A stretch of 64,000 nt of DNA from Dastarcus helophoroides (GCA_028583605.1 CM053327.1:21191629-21255628), one strand, 5' to 3'. Positions 12,931 through 24,399 are shown, counted from the first letter of the stretch. Translations and numbers: made by a program. The notes: generated by a model not told the origin, from the sequence alone.

Positions 12931-13053
12931 TTTTCGGTTGGGTGTATGAACCAGGGGAGCACCCTGCCATATTGTAGCTAGCTAATAGGAGATGAAAACA
13001 GGGAAATTTAAAAATATTTTTTATGAGGTGGGACTAGATAAATTATTGGATTA

Positions 13054-14416
13054 GTTATTACTAGAGCTGGGATTATATGCAGCAAAAAGAGTAAAATATA
13101 TGCATGCAATATGCCCTACAATACTTGCAAAATATGCACTATAAAATATTTTATATGCATTTATTTCCATAAAAAATTTCAAACAATATCGTTGTTAAGG
13201 AGAAATAGACAGGGAAAATATGAAACATTTACATACCGTCGGTACGTTCCTTGATTTTTCAAAAACTGTTAATGATTTTAAAAAGTCGAAGACATTTGTG
13301 AAGAGGTGGGTTGAATCCTGTAAAGCCAACGAAGATCTTTCGGATAGAGAAAAATCGGAAGTGACAATAAAATAGCAGGATTAATTCATCTTACAGCTGT
13401 TTAAGCGCAATCCTACTCTACAGCTACGTGAAACCAAAGCCAAGCTAGCTAACAGAGGAGTTGACGTCAGCATAAATACCAGTTGGCTGAGAAAAGCATA
13501 CAATATCGAAGCACGAGGCAAAACCCGTTGTTTTCGAAGACGTATAGGAAAAAATGCAAGGGGTGGGCTGTCGAGAATCTTAATTGCGATTGATCCAATG
13601 CAAATTTCTTCTGACAAAGCATCGTTCTGGGTATGGGCTTCCATAAGGTATGCAAACACCCAGTAAAACTCCATGTTTATGGATGTTTCTCTGAGCACGG
13701 TTTAAGATGTTTAGAGCTCTATATGCAGAACTTGGGTACTCAGAAAATCGTCATTATTTATAAACGTGGTTTTCTAAAGCCTGTCCAGAAAATGTTTGCT
13801 GTCAAAAACGAAGGCTGGATTTTAGAGGAGGTCAATGATCCAAAACATCTGTACCTCATGGAGAAAATAAACTGACATCGTAACTTTAGACTAGTTTTCA
13901 TAGACTGGAGCACTGCAATGAGGAAGCTTGCGGAAATACGTAGCTTCATCCTCAAGCAGCTTTCACGAAAATTTAGAGAGATATGGCGCTTATTACTCCT
14001 AAAATAGGCTGAAAAGCTGGTAGAAAGTATGGCCAAAGGGTGCTAAGCTATTCTGGAAAGCAATGGGGATTGGACCATGTAATAGGTGATTGCGTTCTAA
14101 GCTTTTTAACGTACTTTCAATTAAAAAGTAAAAATCAAAAAATATTTAATAATTTTCCTAAAACCGAGGAACGTTTCTTGATGAACATACTGTATGTAAA
14201 ACAAGATATTAGACACCTTTATCTTAAATTAAGGCTTAATTATCTAACTCGATTGTTTTTGTATTAACTGAACAAAAACAAATTTATTATACCAGTTTAG
14301 AAAAAAACCTAAAATATGCAAAATAAAAACCTGCATATGCATTTTTGAAAAATGTCTAAATATGCACATATGCACTTTATATGCATTTTGCATATAATCC
14401 CAGCTCTAGTTATTAC
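13054..14416. mobile_element. 1.35-kb DNA transposon with perfect 20-bp TIRs and 8-bp flanking repeats
   Basis: The element spans 13062-14408. Its left end TAGAGCTGGGATTATATGCA is matched exactly, inverted, at its right end. Both sides are flanked by GTTATTAC (13054-13061 and 14409-14416). Several 'atatgca' words crowd both subterminal regions. Ends plus 8-bp duplication look like hAT, but the internal gene is Tc1-like. It can also be read as a TA-flanked Tc1 element starting at GAGCTGGG, in which case the further 8-bp match would need another cause. It is inserted inside the outer hAT-like element. Confidence 0.82.
13280..14090 (+). pseudogene. Tc1-like (IS630/Tc1/mariner) transposase, decayed
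   Basis: Collinear fragments of a nearly full-length Tc1-type transposase can be read in several plus-strand frames. An N-terminal piece has FVKRWVESCKANEDLSDRE. The Tc3-type helix-turn-helix follows (LFKRNPTLQLRETKAKLA, then NRGVDVSINT). Next come SSDKASFWVWASIR, a KLHVYGCFSEHGL block and a WILEEVNDPKH block that corresponds to the DNDPKH catalytic segment. A C-terminal remnant has QLSRKFREIWRLLLL and, after a stop, AILESNGDWTM. Several stops and frameshifts break it. It is centred in the element with TIRs at 13062 and 14408. Confidence 0.8.
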
Positions 14417-15061
14417 CTTCAAAAATGTTGTTAGCTACGCAACCCATGGGCCCCCAACACTTATGATATGGATCTCTCAAGGGTCCATGAACCCTTAGGA
14501 AACCCTTAGCAATTGCATTGTTATTTCCTAAATAATTTCCCGTGTTATTGCCAAATACATTCGCAATATATTCGCATAATTTCTTGCGACTACGAATATT
14601 AAAAAAGATGCGAATATTCGCGAATGCAAATGCGAATATTCGTTACATCACTGCTCGGCATACATTAAATCAATATTTTTAAGTAAAAAGATTAGTAGTA
14701 ATAATATCACGATCTCTTAAGCAAAATCAGCGGAAAATGCATACTAGACCAACAATGAAAATTCATTGTTCTTATTAATGTAGCAACGCCAAGTCATAAA
14801 AAAACGTTGTGATTGTGTACATTTCAGACGCTATATTAGCAATAAGTAGGGTAATGAGTGGAAATTTTTCTTTGTCCATATAAATTATTTAATTAAACAT
14901 ATACATAACGAGCGATTTTTTAAAAGAAGAGTAACTTCCTAAAGTATATCAATTTTGTATTTCCTCGACGATATCACGGACTGTTCTAAAATTATATAAC
15001 TTTATTAGACGTAAGTAAGGCTTTGTTCTCTTAATTAAAAACTAGTCGGGTGTATCATCCG

Positions 15062-15460
15062 CCGAGGCGGATGGGTCACTATCTCTAAGTGGATCATTAT
15101 CTGTAGGTGGATCACGCGCTGCGAGCGGATCGTTCGGTAATTGCGTGGAAACGACGTGCGATCAGCTGTTAGCGAAGCGATGGGGGAAGTTGTGGGCGTG
15201 GCTTAATCGACGTTGTCATAGAATTTTTCGGAGACATAGACTCGTTTTGATCATATGAGAACGGACGCTCCGTATTTTATCTTATTTTGATGGGACCGGT
15301 TGCTAGGGACGCGGTAAGAGAAGTTGTGGGCGTGGCTTGATCGTTGTCATAGAATGTTTTGGAGTTATAGACTTATAGACCCGTTAAGAACATAGATTTA
15401 TATGCGAGAGAAGGGACGCTTCGTATTTTATAGGATTTCGATGAAAATTGAAATAGAAAC
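15062..15460 (+). repeat. GC-richer patch with a two-copy tandem repeat of about 130 bp
   Basis: Two direct copies start at about 15186 and 15318 with 'gaagttgtgggcgtggctt', then 'gttgtcatagaat', 'agacatagact/agttatagact' and 'ggacgct(c/t)cgtattttat'. The preceding 120 bases carry short repeats of 'ggatca/ggatgg' (15078-15130). The patch stands out from the surrounding AT-rich sequence. No coding frame or terminal inverted repeats were found; the class is unknown. Confidence 0.65.
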
Positions 15461-15639
15461 GACATTGTCCACATAGTAATAATTTATGTATTATTCGGAA
15501 AATGTAAGAATAATAATAATAATTTATTAAACCAATACAATAAAGTTAAATAAATTGAATGTAACTTAAGAAAACCATTTTATTGTTGAAATAAATATGT
15601 ATCTAAAATATAAATTTCTAATTTGTGGAATTCAATATT

Positions 15640-17584
15640 TTTTAAGGGTTAGGATTATCATTTGCACATATCTGAATTTTAAATTGAGAGGAGATACTTA
15701 AACAGAAATTTTTTAACATGTTCTCTTATTAGAATTGAAAGTTGAAAACTTCTTTTTTAATTGGGTTTTTCTAAAATTTTCGCGTTAAACATGTATATCT
15801 AAAAAATTCAACTTTATCTTAAAATATAATTTATTAACCAAAATTTGAAATAACAATAATCAATTTAATAAACTAATACAACATATCGATAAGGTTAACA
15901 AAACTCGACTAAATCTTAAAATTTCGACATTATTTCTAAAATTTCGGTTTTTTTTCATGATTTCAAATTTACTTTCAAAATGTTGGTTAAAACCTTAAAC
16001 CTTAATTTATTTTATTAAATTTAGCCTTTTCTTCTAATTTTAACTCTTTTTATAAGACTGTGAGTCTAAACCTTAAAATATTATTATTTTTCTTCAAGTT
16101 AAATAATTAAATTAAAAATTTCTAGTGTCTCAGGTTTTCACCATTTAAAAATGTTAAGCTTTTGAAAATTTCCACATTTCAAAGTTTCCACTGTTTTTAC
16201 ATTTTGCCTTTTTTGTTAAACATCACAATTTTGTCTTTCTCCTGAAATTTTGACTATCAATTTCAACTTTTTTAAAAATTCCACATTTTAGAATTTCCAC
16301 TTTTTTAGAGTTTACATGATTATCAAAATTTCGAATTTTTCTTAAAACAGTGACCTCAGCATCTCGACTTTTTCTTGAAGTTTTGACATTTTTTCAAAAT
16401 GCCAGTTTTTACAAATCTTTTTTGAAAAATTGAGAAAATTTGGTCTTCTAAAAATGTTTGTTTTAAAATTTAGACTTTTGTGGAAATTTCAGGTTATTAA
16501 TTTTCAAAATTTCGGATGTTTTAAAATTCAATAGTTTTGGAAAACTTCGCATTTTCAATTTTTAAATTGGTATTTTAAATGCCGACTGTCGTTTTCTCAA
16601 AACTTTGCTCCATTCGAAAAATCCGATATTTTTTAAATTACAAATTTTTTAAAAATATATTGACCTGTTTGAAAATATTGATATTTTCTTGGATGAAAAT
16701 TGCAATATCCTATTCAAGGAATTGGTTTTACGAAATCTTACAACATTTTGTTTAAAAATCTCTAAATTTATTAATAATTTCGACTTTTTGTGAAACTACA
16801 GTTGAATAATTTCACTTTTTTTAAATTTCCATTTCTTCCAGAATTTACACTGTTTTTTAAACTACCTCTTTCAAAATTCCTTCTATTTTAATATTTTACT
16901 TATATTCTGTAAACTTCGATACCTTCAAAATTTTCTCGATTTTTTTTGGTCTTTTTCATTTTTTTTTAAATATGTAAGTTTCTCCTTTTTTTTTACCTTT
17001 TTGTGATTTCAATTTTTTTATAATTTTGAAAAATTTTGGATTTTTTCTAGAAGTTAAACTTTTAAATATTTAGCTTTTTCTGCGAAATGTTATCATTTCT
17101 GAAAATAATTTAGATTTTTCTGAAAAACATAGGTTTTTGGAAATTTTGTCTTTACAATTATAAATGATTTTGAGTTTTTGACAATTCTGACCTTTCTAAA
17201 ATTTCAACATTTCAAAATAGTCACTATTTTTAAATTTTTAGCATTTTTTGAATTTTTTTGCATTAAAAGATCAACTATTTCTCGAAATTTCGACTTCTGG
17301 CAATTTCGAATTTCTAAGTAAATTTCGACGATTTAAAATTTCCACTTTTTTGAAAATACCAACATTTTTAAAAAGTCTGTCTTTTTCGAAAATATCGAAT
17401 TCTTTTGAATTTTAATTTTCAAAATTGTAGTTTTGAATATTCTTGAAGTTTTTTATTTAAATAATTTAGATATTTTTAAAACCTATTTTTCTCGAAATTT
17501 TCACTTTCATACATGTTTAAAATAGGTTAATTTTTTACGAAATTTTATAATTTTTTACCAAAATTAAGCCTTTTAACTACATAT
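15640..17584 (-). repeat. degenerate AT minisatellite, T-rich orientation
   Basis: About 1.9 kb of irregular units such as 'tttttcaaaatttcgac' and 'ttttctaaaattt', the reverse complement of the words seen at 11640-12930. Units vary from about 15 to 30 bases and are strongly diverged. No gene seen. Confidence 0.65.
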
Positions 17585-17964
17585 TGTTACGGGCTTGTCG
17601 GTTCGAATTGATTACACTTATCGAATAAGACCCACTTTATTGCTGAACTCAACTTGGATCACCACAATTGACAATTAACTCACTTATTATTGACTTCTAC
17701 TAACTCGCTAATTACATTGACTCTAACTAACTGACTCGAGGGAAAGCTGACCGCCTTTTTATAGTTTTGGCCCCCGGCTTCTAGAACTTTTCGGCAGATA
17801 AGGCTTATTGTCTGCCGAAATTTCTGGAACGCTTATCTGCCATTTGTTTCGTTATCGCGGCCGCTTTCCCCTTATCAGACCCTTCTAGAAACTTTTTTTT
17901 ATTTACTAAATTCTACAATTCTATTCTAAATCCTATTTTATCTATTTACATTGCGTTACAATAT
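17581..17964 (-). mobile_element. solo LTR of a gypsy-type retrotransposon
   Basis: The LTR proper is 17585-17960 (376 bp), flanked by ATAT on both sides (17581-17584 and 17961-17964), which fits a 4-bp target duplication. On the minus strand it starts TGTAACG and ends CGTAACA. In order it holds a GC-rich upstream part with an inverted pair around 'cggcagataag', a TATA box (ACTATAAAAAGGCGG, near 17750-17765), a TCAGTT-type initiator region, and AATAAAG near 17635. That is the U3-R-U5 order of a Ty3/gypsy-like LTR. No internal region or second LTR is present, so it arose by LTR-LTR recombination. Confidence 0.85.
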
Positions 17965-20900
17965 TATTTCGATTTTTCCCAGAAATGCTGATTTTTCCTG
18001 ACAGTTTTTTTGGGTTTTTAAGATTGTAATTTTTATAACTTTTCATTTTATATCAGACATCTAGTGCTTTATTTTAAAAATTACGTTTTTGTCAAACAGG
18101 AATTTTGACTTTTTCTTCGAAATTTTAGCCTTTTTGAAACCTAAATTTTAGCTCCGAAATTATATTTAATGCGATTTCTAGAATTTAAGTTAAAAACTGC
18201 GCATAGTTTTTAATTTTGAATTTGTCTATTGACGTTGTGAAATTATTATTTGTTGCTCGCGAATCGCGAATTAAGTGCTGAACGTTGATCTTTATTTAAA
18301 AGACACGACTGTGGCCTTCGGCCTCTTATTAAGATGATTTTTTTTTTGAAACATATTTTACCTTTTTATTTTTAGATTTATATTTTAATCTCTTAAATTA
18401 AAAATAAATTCCAAATATATACTATTTGTAAATTTCAATTTTTATTTTATTGAAAAGTTTTTTGTTTAGATTAATTTTTCGATACTTTCAAGTTCTCCAA
18501 GCCCGTTTCGCATTTTAACATTTCTTCTTTAATAAATAATAATTAACAATTATTTATGCATATTATTATATTTTTTAAATTTTGAATTTTTTTCCTGATA
18601 TTTAAACGTTTAGGTCACATTTTTACGCCTTTCTAAAAATTTAATTTTATACTTGAAATTTTGGCTTTTTTCAGAAATTTCAACCTTTTTTTTTGAAAAC
18701 CTAAACTGCAATTCCAAAATCCAATTATTTTTTCCAATTTCGATTTTTATACACAACTTAAAATCGTCTTTCGAATTGCTACTTTTTTTTCTTCAAAAGT
18801 TTGAGTTTAGAATAAGAATTTTAAATAGGTAGTTCACAAATCGCAATTTAAAAATAAATAAAAATTCTGAGAAAAACATGACAATTGATCAAAATTATTT
18901 GAATATTTTTTCTATCTATTTTTTATTAACCTCGAGTTGGTCTCTAATAATTCGTCTTTTGCAAAATTTTGCGTTTACGATCTTAAATCTTACTTTATAT
19001 AATTTGGACAAAATTTCATGTCCTTCTTTTCTTTCTATTTTTGAAACTGATATTTAATTATTAACAATCAATTATTCGAATACTGCTTTCGTCTATTTTC
19101 TTATAAATTTCGAGTTGATTTCTAATAATTCGTCTTTCGTAAAAGGTTACGTTTACGCTTTTATATCTTGCTTATGTAATTTGGACAATATTTCAGGTCC
19201 TTCTTTATTTTCGGAACTGGTATTAAATTATCCACAAACGTCAAAATTTTAACGTAACGGTTGAAATTCTATGTGAAATTTCGTCTAAGATAACTCAAAA
19301 TTTCGGTTAGAAACTCGATATTTTGAAGAGAGAAATTTCGAAATAAAATCGAAATTTTCATTCTTCGATCGAAATATTAATTTCCTAAAAATAGTAATTA
19401 AGAGCTAAATTTTCCTATACTCGTCTTCTTTTGATGATGATCAGTAGGTTTTCGTCCTTCTGATACAGTTTTCTTGTGTCCCATTTGGTGCCACTTTCAC
19501 TTCGAAAGTTTCACAGTAGGGGGTTAGCGCCATCTTTTGATTTGAAATGGCTTTTTTTATCCCTGTTGTGTTTTCTTAACGCAATGCAATCCTAAAAGAA
19601 AAAATAATTATTGATCCTGGCTACGGAAGCCTTTGTAACCGTTTTAAGGTAATCTATAAAATGATTTTTTTTTATTTTTTCTTTTAAATTCTGACTTTCA
19701 ACTTAAAATTGCTCTAACCTTTCCATACATATCTTGACATTTTTATTTTTCTCATAGTTCCAAGTAAAAACTTCATTTCAATTTTTTTATTTTGTTTCAA
19801 ATTTGGAAATTAAATATTATTTCATTGTTAAAATGTGAAAAAGTTTTCTTTAAATTTAAATTTTAAAATTTTTTCTGTTTTATTTTCCTCCTAAAACCTT
19901 GAGAATATATTTTCACGTTTATTTTTTGTAAATTTAAAAATTTCTATTCATTCTAAAATCTAAATTTGATATTTTATACTTAAAATGCAAAATTATAATA
20001 AAAATTTCAACTTTATATTTATAATTTTCAAAAATTAAAGCTATAAATTTCAATTTGATTGTTCAATTTTTTCCCCGAAATATGAAGATAAATTAAGGTT
20101 AAAATTTTGAGTAAAAAAGTCTTTTTCTTTCTTTCTGTCCCTTTTTGTAAAACTTTCATTTCGGAAGGGTTTCGAATCTGGTACGATTAGCGTACTAATT
20201 TCTTTTTACCATTATACCTGAAAAAGTCCGCTATTCCTAAAAAGATTATATTCTTTACTGTTCTGGTTGTAAAAGGCTTTATAGGCATTTCAACGTATTC
20301 TGTAAAATGTAGTAATATCGGTAAAGTAAATTTAATCTTTTAATAATCACCTTTAACTTGCTGTCTGCCTTAAAACTGCTAATTAAAACTTGACGTTTTA
20401 CCATTTTTTCATTTTTAGAAAATTTTCAATGAAAACAAATTATCAGAAGATTTTAATTAATATTTAGTTTTTTCAAGATGTCTCGAAATTTTAAGTGTTT
20501 TGGTCTAAATTTAAAATAAAAAATAATGTTTGCTCTAAAAAGTTAAATTTTTCTTCTATTTTGCCATTGCTTTTTAAAAGTTCTCATCTAATTTTTTTTC
20601 TAAGACCTTCAAATTTATTGATTTTCCATTTTATTAATATGTAAATTTCAAAATTCTAGGTTATTAGTTTAACTTCTAGATTTGCTGTTTTTTCTTGAAG
20701 AACTGTATGAGACTTTATGACTTCAATTCCGTTTTCTTTTTTCATATTAGCGAAAGGACCCGCCGGTTGAAAACATTTGTTATAAATTTTAACTTTTATA
20801 TTAAAATTTCCGAGTCTAAATTTCAATCTTATCTGTTTTTTTTTATGTTTTCGAAGCTTTAAAATTCTGTGACTTTTAGTTGTTTTTTCTCTCATTCTTG

Positions 20901-22190
20901 AAGAAGCTCCCTACAATGGCAGCTCAACGTCGAATATTTTTAGTAATTTTTTGACAATCCAATCTTAGCGGCATATTTTTTACATTTTCGACTGTGAGAC
21001 CTCCGTAGCCCGTTTCAATATATTCTATGGAATTGAATGATATTAGTAAAAATATCAGAGTATGGAAAATTAAATAATTTCAGGAAATAATTGTAATTTC
21101 CAATCTATTTGACAGAAACTCATTCGAAAGAAAACCAAAAGAAATTGGTTGCTCCTAAATGTTTAAATTTTTTTCAGGTTTTTCTTTTCGCGTTAGTTTT
21201 AGAATAAAATGGTAAAACATGATCTTGAAAAAAATTAACTCTTTATTTGAGTTTTAAGCTGACAACTTTTTTACAAAATTTTAAATTTTTATTTAAAATT
21301 TCCATCTTTTCGTTAAAGTAACACTTAACAAAGCATAAAATCTAGATTGTTTTAATAAATCTTGCAACAATTATAATTTTTCTTTTAAATTCCGAATGTC
21401 GAGTGTTCAAAAATGATATTTCGATTTAAAATTTCTATATTCTTCCTATATATTATTATTATATTTTAAATAAAAGCAATACATTTTCAAAAAAATATAT
21501 AAATTTTAATTCTATGGTTTAAATTTTTTTTCGAAATATCAAGAAAAATATTTTGCGCCTTTAAAATTAAGGTTGAAATTCTAAGAAAACCATCATTTGT
21601 TTTCTTTCTGTCCCATTTTGTATCACTTGTATACTCATTTCAGAAAAGTTTCATATGTGGTTGGATTAACGTACTGAATACCCGTGCAGTTTTGAAATTC
21701 CTTTTTCCCCTTATTCCTGAAGAATCCCGCTACGTTGGCAACCGTAACATCCAACATTTTTATTAGTTTCTTGTCATTGTCCCATCCTGGAAGAAGTATA
21801 TTTCTTCGAAAGGCCTTAGAGCAATTTTAAATATACTATAAAAATTAATGATATTTATAGAATAAATCTATGTTCCTTTTTGAACTTTCTCCAGATTTTA
21901 AGTGTTTTTGTTTCATTTAACATCTAAAAGCAGCTGCAGCAGGTGCAACTACTATTTTTGGGTGATAAAAATAATTCAAAACACATAACTTTTTTTTATC
22001 GTCTAAAATATTTTCTGGTGCAACATTTCGTCTCTGGACCTTAAGAAATCATTTTGCACAGGGCATGTTGAAAGCTAGCTACAACATTGAAATGTTTGTA
22101 AAAACTTAAATTTATTTTTTCTAAATGTTGATCTTATATTTTAATTTGTGGGTCTGGGTTTTAATTTCAATGTTGCCTGTTTTTTTTTTA
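17965..22190. repeat. degenerate T-rich minisatellite and AT-rich intron, no gene
   Basis: The T-rich degenerate words (aaattttgact, tttttaaaatt) continue to about 19400 and thin out toward 21600. A hairpin word GGCCTTCGGCC occurs at 18313-18323. Short phrases recur near 18930-19210 ('tctaataattcgtcttt'), which suggests a small local duplication. No coding exon is supported; the frame at 20656-20895 is Lys-rich and looks like chance. Confidence 0.5.
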
Positions 22191-22200
22191 TTTTTTTAAA

Positions 22201-22560
22201 ACTTAAATGTACTTACCTTATGTATGGGCCTGCTTAAGATCAGAGTAACTCACTTTGCTGCTTTTGTCGATTAATATCTATCAGGTTAACTTTTATCAAG
22301 AAAGTCCTTCGAAAAACGTCGGACAAAACAGACAGGAATGTAGTTACACTAAAAAATGATGAAATTTTAATTTTTTTAAAATTTAAATGTACTTACCTTA
22401 TTTATGGGCCTGCTTTAGATAAGAATAACTTACCTTGCTGCTTTTGTCGATTAATATCTATCAAGTTAACTTTTATCAAGAAAGTCCTTCGAAAAACGTC
22501 GGACAAAACAGACAGGAATGTAGTTACACTAAAAAATGATGAAATTTTAATAAAAATATA
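22201..22560 (-). repeat. 180-bp tandem duplication carrying an exon-like unit
   Basis: 22201-22374 and 22381-22554 match at about 95 percent with a period of exactly 180. On the minus strand each copy has a clear acceptor (atcattttttag), a 95-nt open segment, and donors. Exon-like unit B is 22528-22434 with donor GTAAGT; unit A is 22348-22254 with donor GTGAGT. Each copy also has a second donor (ATAAG|GTAAGTACATT) about 45 bases further on. One 95-nt frame is open through both copies (VTTFLSVLSDVFRRT...), and the internal difference is silent (CTG/TTG). The last exon base differs (A versus G). No protein family recognised. Confidence 0.6.
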
Positions 22561-22582
22561 CTAAATTGTCGATACATACTTG

Positions 22583-22777
22583 TTAAAAAGAACTAATGAT
22601 GATGGAGAGAAATTGTGAATTCACGAAAAATGCTCCGATTCTTTCGACTGAGACGGTTTTGACACAAATCTCTTTGATCGTTCCTCGTACATGTCGGCAG
22701 ATAGTTTTAAAACTGCAAAAGTCGCCCGCCGCGGTGTCCTCCAATTGAAATTTCGATAATCGGCGCGTTAAAATCAA
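22583..22777 (-). other. possible minus-strand transcribed exon (untranslated or unknown protein)
   Basis: This segment is richer in CpG than its surroundings and has open minus-strand frames: one of 64 codons, and one whose end reads MYEERSKRFVSKPSQSKESE. It is followed on the minus strand by AACAA|GTATGT, a usable donor, and has an inner acceptor-like TTTTGCAG at about 22710. It lies between the CpG block at 23340-23960 and the duplicated exon-like units, so it could be part of one antisense transcript. No family match; it could be untranslated. Confidence 0.3.
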
Positions 22778-23099
22778 ATTTGTATGTCGTATAGTCTACA
22801 AATGTACAGCAAAATTTGGGTTTTTGCGCGACACTACATATATATGAGCTATCGGCACACATTTACTTGTTTTAAGATAAATACCTGCTCGTTGTCCTTT
22901 CTTGCCAAATTATCCAGCTTATTTATACACATAAAACTTATTTCCACTTGATTTTACGCCTTAAATGTAGAAAGCGTTATCGCATAACCTCAAATAATAA
23001 AAGAAGAACATTTTTAATTTTCAGCGAAAAGTACCGACCTTTAAACTTTCCGACACATTTTACAAACTAATTTGGATCAATTTTCTCACATTTTTCCCA

Positions 23100-23330
23100 T
23101 TAAACAGCATCATTCGATGATACGAAATTGCTGTATTTTCGCAGCCGCAAACGCGTCACTTTTTGACTTTCTAATTTCACATTTTCAACGAATTTTCCGG
23201 CACTATTTTCATAAATTCCATCCGATTCACTCTTATAAGCTTTCTTTAAAGCTTTCCGTAACCTTTCTGGTCCCACATCATTGCACATTTGGCTTTGAAA
23301 ATCTCGGCATCGTTTCAAAATTTCGGTTTG
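23100..23330 (-). CDS. candidate coding exon, unknown protein
   Basis: On the minus strand an acceptor (ttcatttttgacag) precedes 23330. From there the frame is open for 76 codons to a TAA at 23100. The peptide (QTEILKRCRDFQSQMCNDVG, then PERLRKALKKAYK, then YENSAGKFVENVK and RLRLRKYSNF) has an ordinary, charged, protein-like composition, unlike the chance frames nearby. I do not recognise a family. If it were joined to the short exon ending at 23401 the phases would not match, so either that exon is untranslated or the pairing is wrong. It lies just downstream of a CpG-rich block. Confidence 0.4.
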   Translation of the reverse strand, partial: QTEILKRCRDFQSQMCNDVGPERLRKALKKAYKSESDGIYENSAGKFVENVKLESQKVTRLRLRKYSNFVSSNDAV

Positions 23331-23339
23331 CTGTCAAAA

Positions 23340-23960
23340 ATGAATAATTTTTAGATATTTAATCGGCATCGGCGGGAGCGCGCGCGGCTGCCGGACTTAC
23401 CTAAAATCTTCCAAACGCCGCAATCTCCGTCGGAAACGCGGAGGCCCCATTCTAACCTTTAAAATTCGTCCGTCACCGCTACATTCGCCGTCGCATTTCT
23501 TTATTTTCGACACGACGAACGCAAATAATCCTCGTTTATCGTAAACGCTGTCTAAAAATATCGTATAAAATTATTTTTTTTTATAGAAATAAATACACCC
23601 GACACCTTTTGTGACACTTGTTCAAAATTAATATTTTTAACGTTAATATCTTTCATCGTACGATCGCGGGGCCCACGCTCTTCGGCGAACCGTATCCACG
23701 ACGACGGAGCGCCATCGGCCCTTTCCGCCTCCGATCGAAACAATTTCCCTTGCCGTCAATTTTGACGTTTCTCCGTCGGACTCCGCCCATCGCGATTTTC
23801 CCCACAAAAACGCGAATATTTTCCAAAATACTCCACTCGGCCCCGTAAAAATCCCACGCGGGGTAAAAGACCCCGTCCTCTCGAGCCTGCCGTAACTCGC
23901 CGACACCCACCTACCTCGCGCTCGGAGGAGATGTCCGCACAAAATTCCGCCCCACGTGAC
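23340..23960. promoter_or_regulatory. CpG-rich block, likely promoter of a minus-strand transcript
   Basis: About 600 bases with many CpG dinucleotides and much higher G+C than the rest of the window. It includes a CACGTG E-box near 23953 and GC-box-like GGGCGG words on the minus strand. A strong minus-strand donor (TTTTAG|GTAAGT) ends a possible exon at 23401, which begins with an ATG at 23450 (MGPPRFRRRLRRLEDF). A second donor-like site is at 23914. Open frames of 74-141 codons across this block follow from its GC content and I do not call them genes. A promoter role is inferred. Confidence 0.45.
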
Positions 23961-24399
23961 CCTAATTCTAATTTTTTCATTGGTAAATGTTACACACACT
24001 TCAACGCTTAATATAATATAGCGACAACACATATATTTATGTATATATTCTATAGAATGTAAATTCAAATAAAATATTTTTTAATTATAGTACTCACTGA
24101 ATCAATGAGACTATATGACACTATAAATTTTCTCGTTTTCAATAGTATATTTGCTACGCATGTATTTGCTTAATAAAATTCTAACTCAACCCAACACACG
24201 GCCTAAACCGATTAAGCATTGAGAAAGGGTGTTAAATATGGGATGTGCAAGCACTTCATATTAAAAGTTAGAAATATGGAAATTTGTGTTCAGGCTTCTG
24301 TTTATAAATTATGTAAAGATCAGTTGTATCAGTGTTTTTGAAAATTCATTCCATAAAGATGTAAAGTTATTATTTAAAAAAAAGTTAAATAGAAAATGT

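Larger units (their letters stand above)
11505..14661. mobile_element. decayed hAT-like element (outer of a nested pair)
   Basis: The left end (11513) reads TAGGGATATAACGAAT. The right end (14653), read in reverse, is CAGTGATGTAACGAATATTCG. This is the kind of terminal inverted repeat seen in insect hAT elements, followed on both sides by subterminal 'gcgaat' words. Flanking octamers CTCTGTAT (11505-11512) and CTCGGCAT (14654-14661) agree at 6 of 8 bases and fit a decayed 8-bp hAT target duplication. No hAT transposase is visible; the inside is degenerate minisatellite plus the inner element. Confidence 0.65.

Noticed and set aside
13381..14036. Minus-strand frames over the Tc1-like gene
   Set aside because: Antisense shadows of the plus-strand transposase remnant, which has the family motifs.
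20656..20895. 79-codon minus-strand frame
   Set aside because: Low-complexity Lys-rich composition, no splice context, no family motif.
23643..24068. Long minus-strand frames (74-141 codons) in the CpG-rich block
   Set aside because: Three overlapping frames are open at once, as expected from GC-rich sequence. None has a family motif, and the region reads better as a promoter or 5' exon block.
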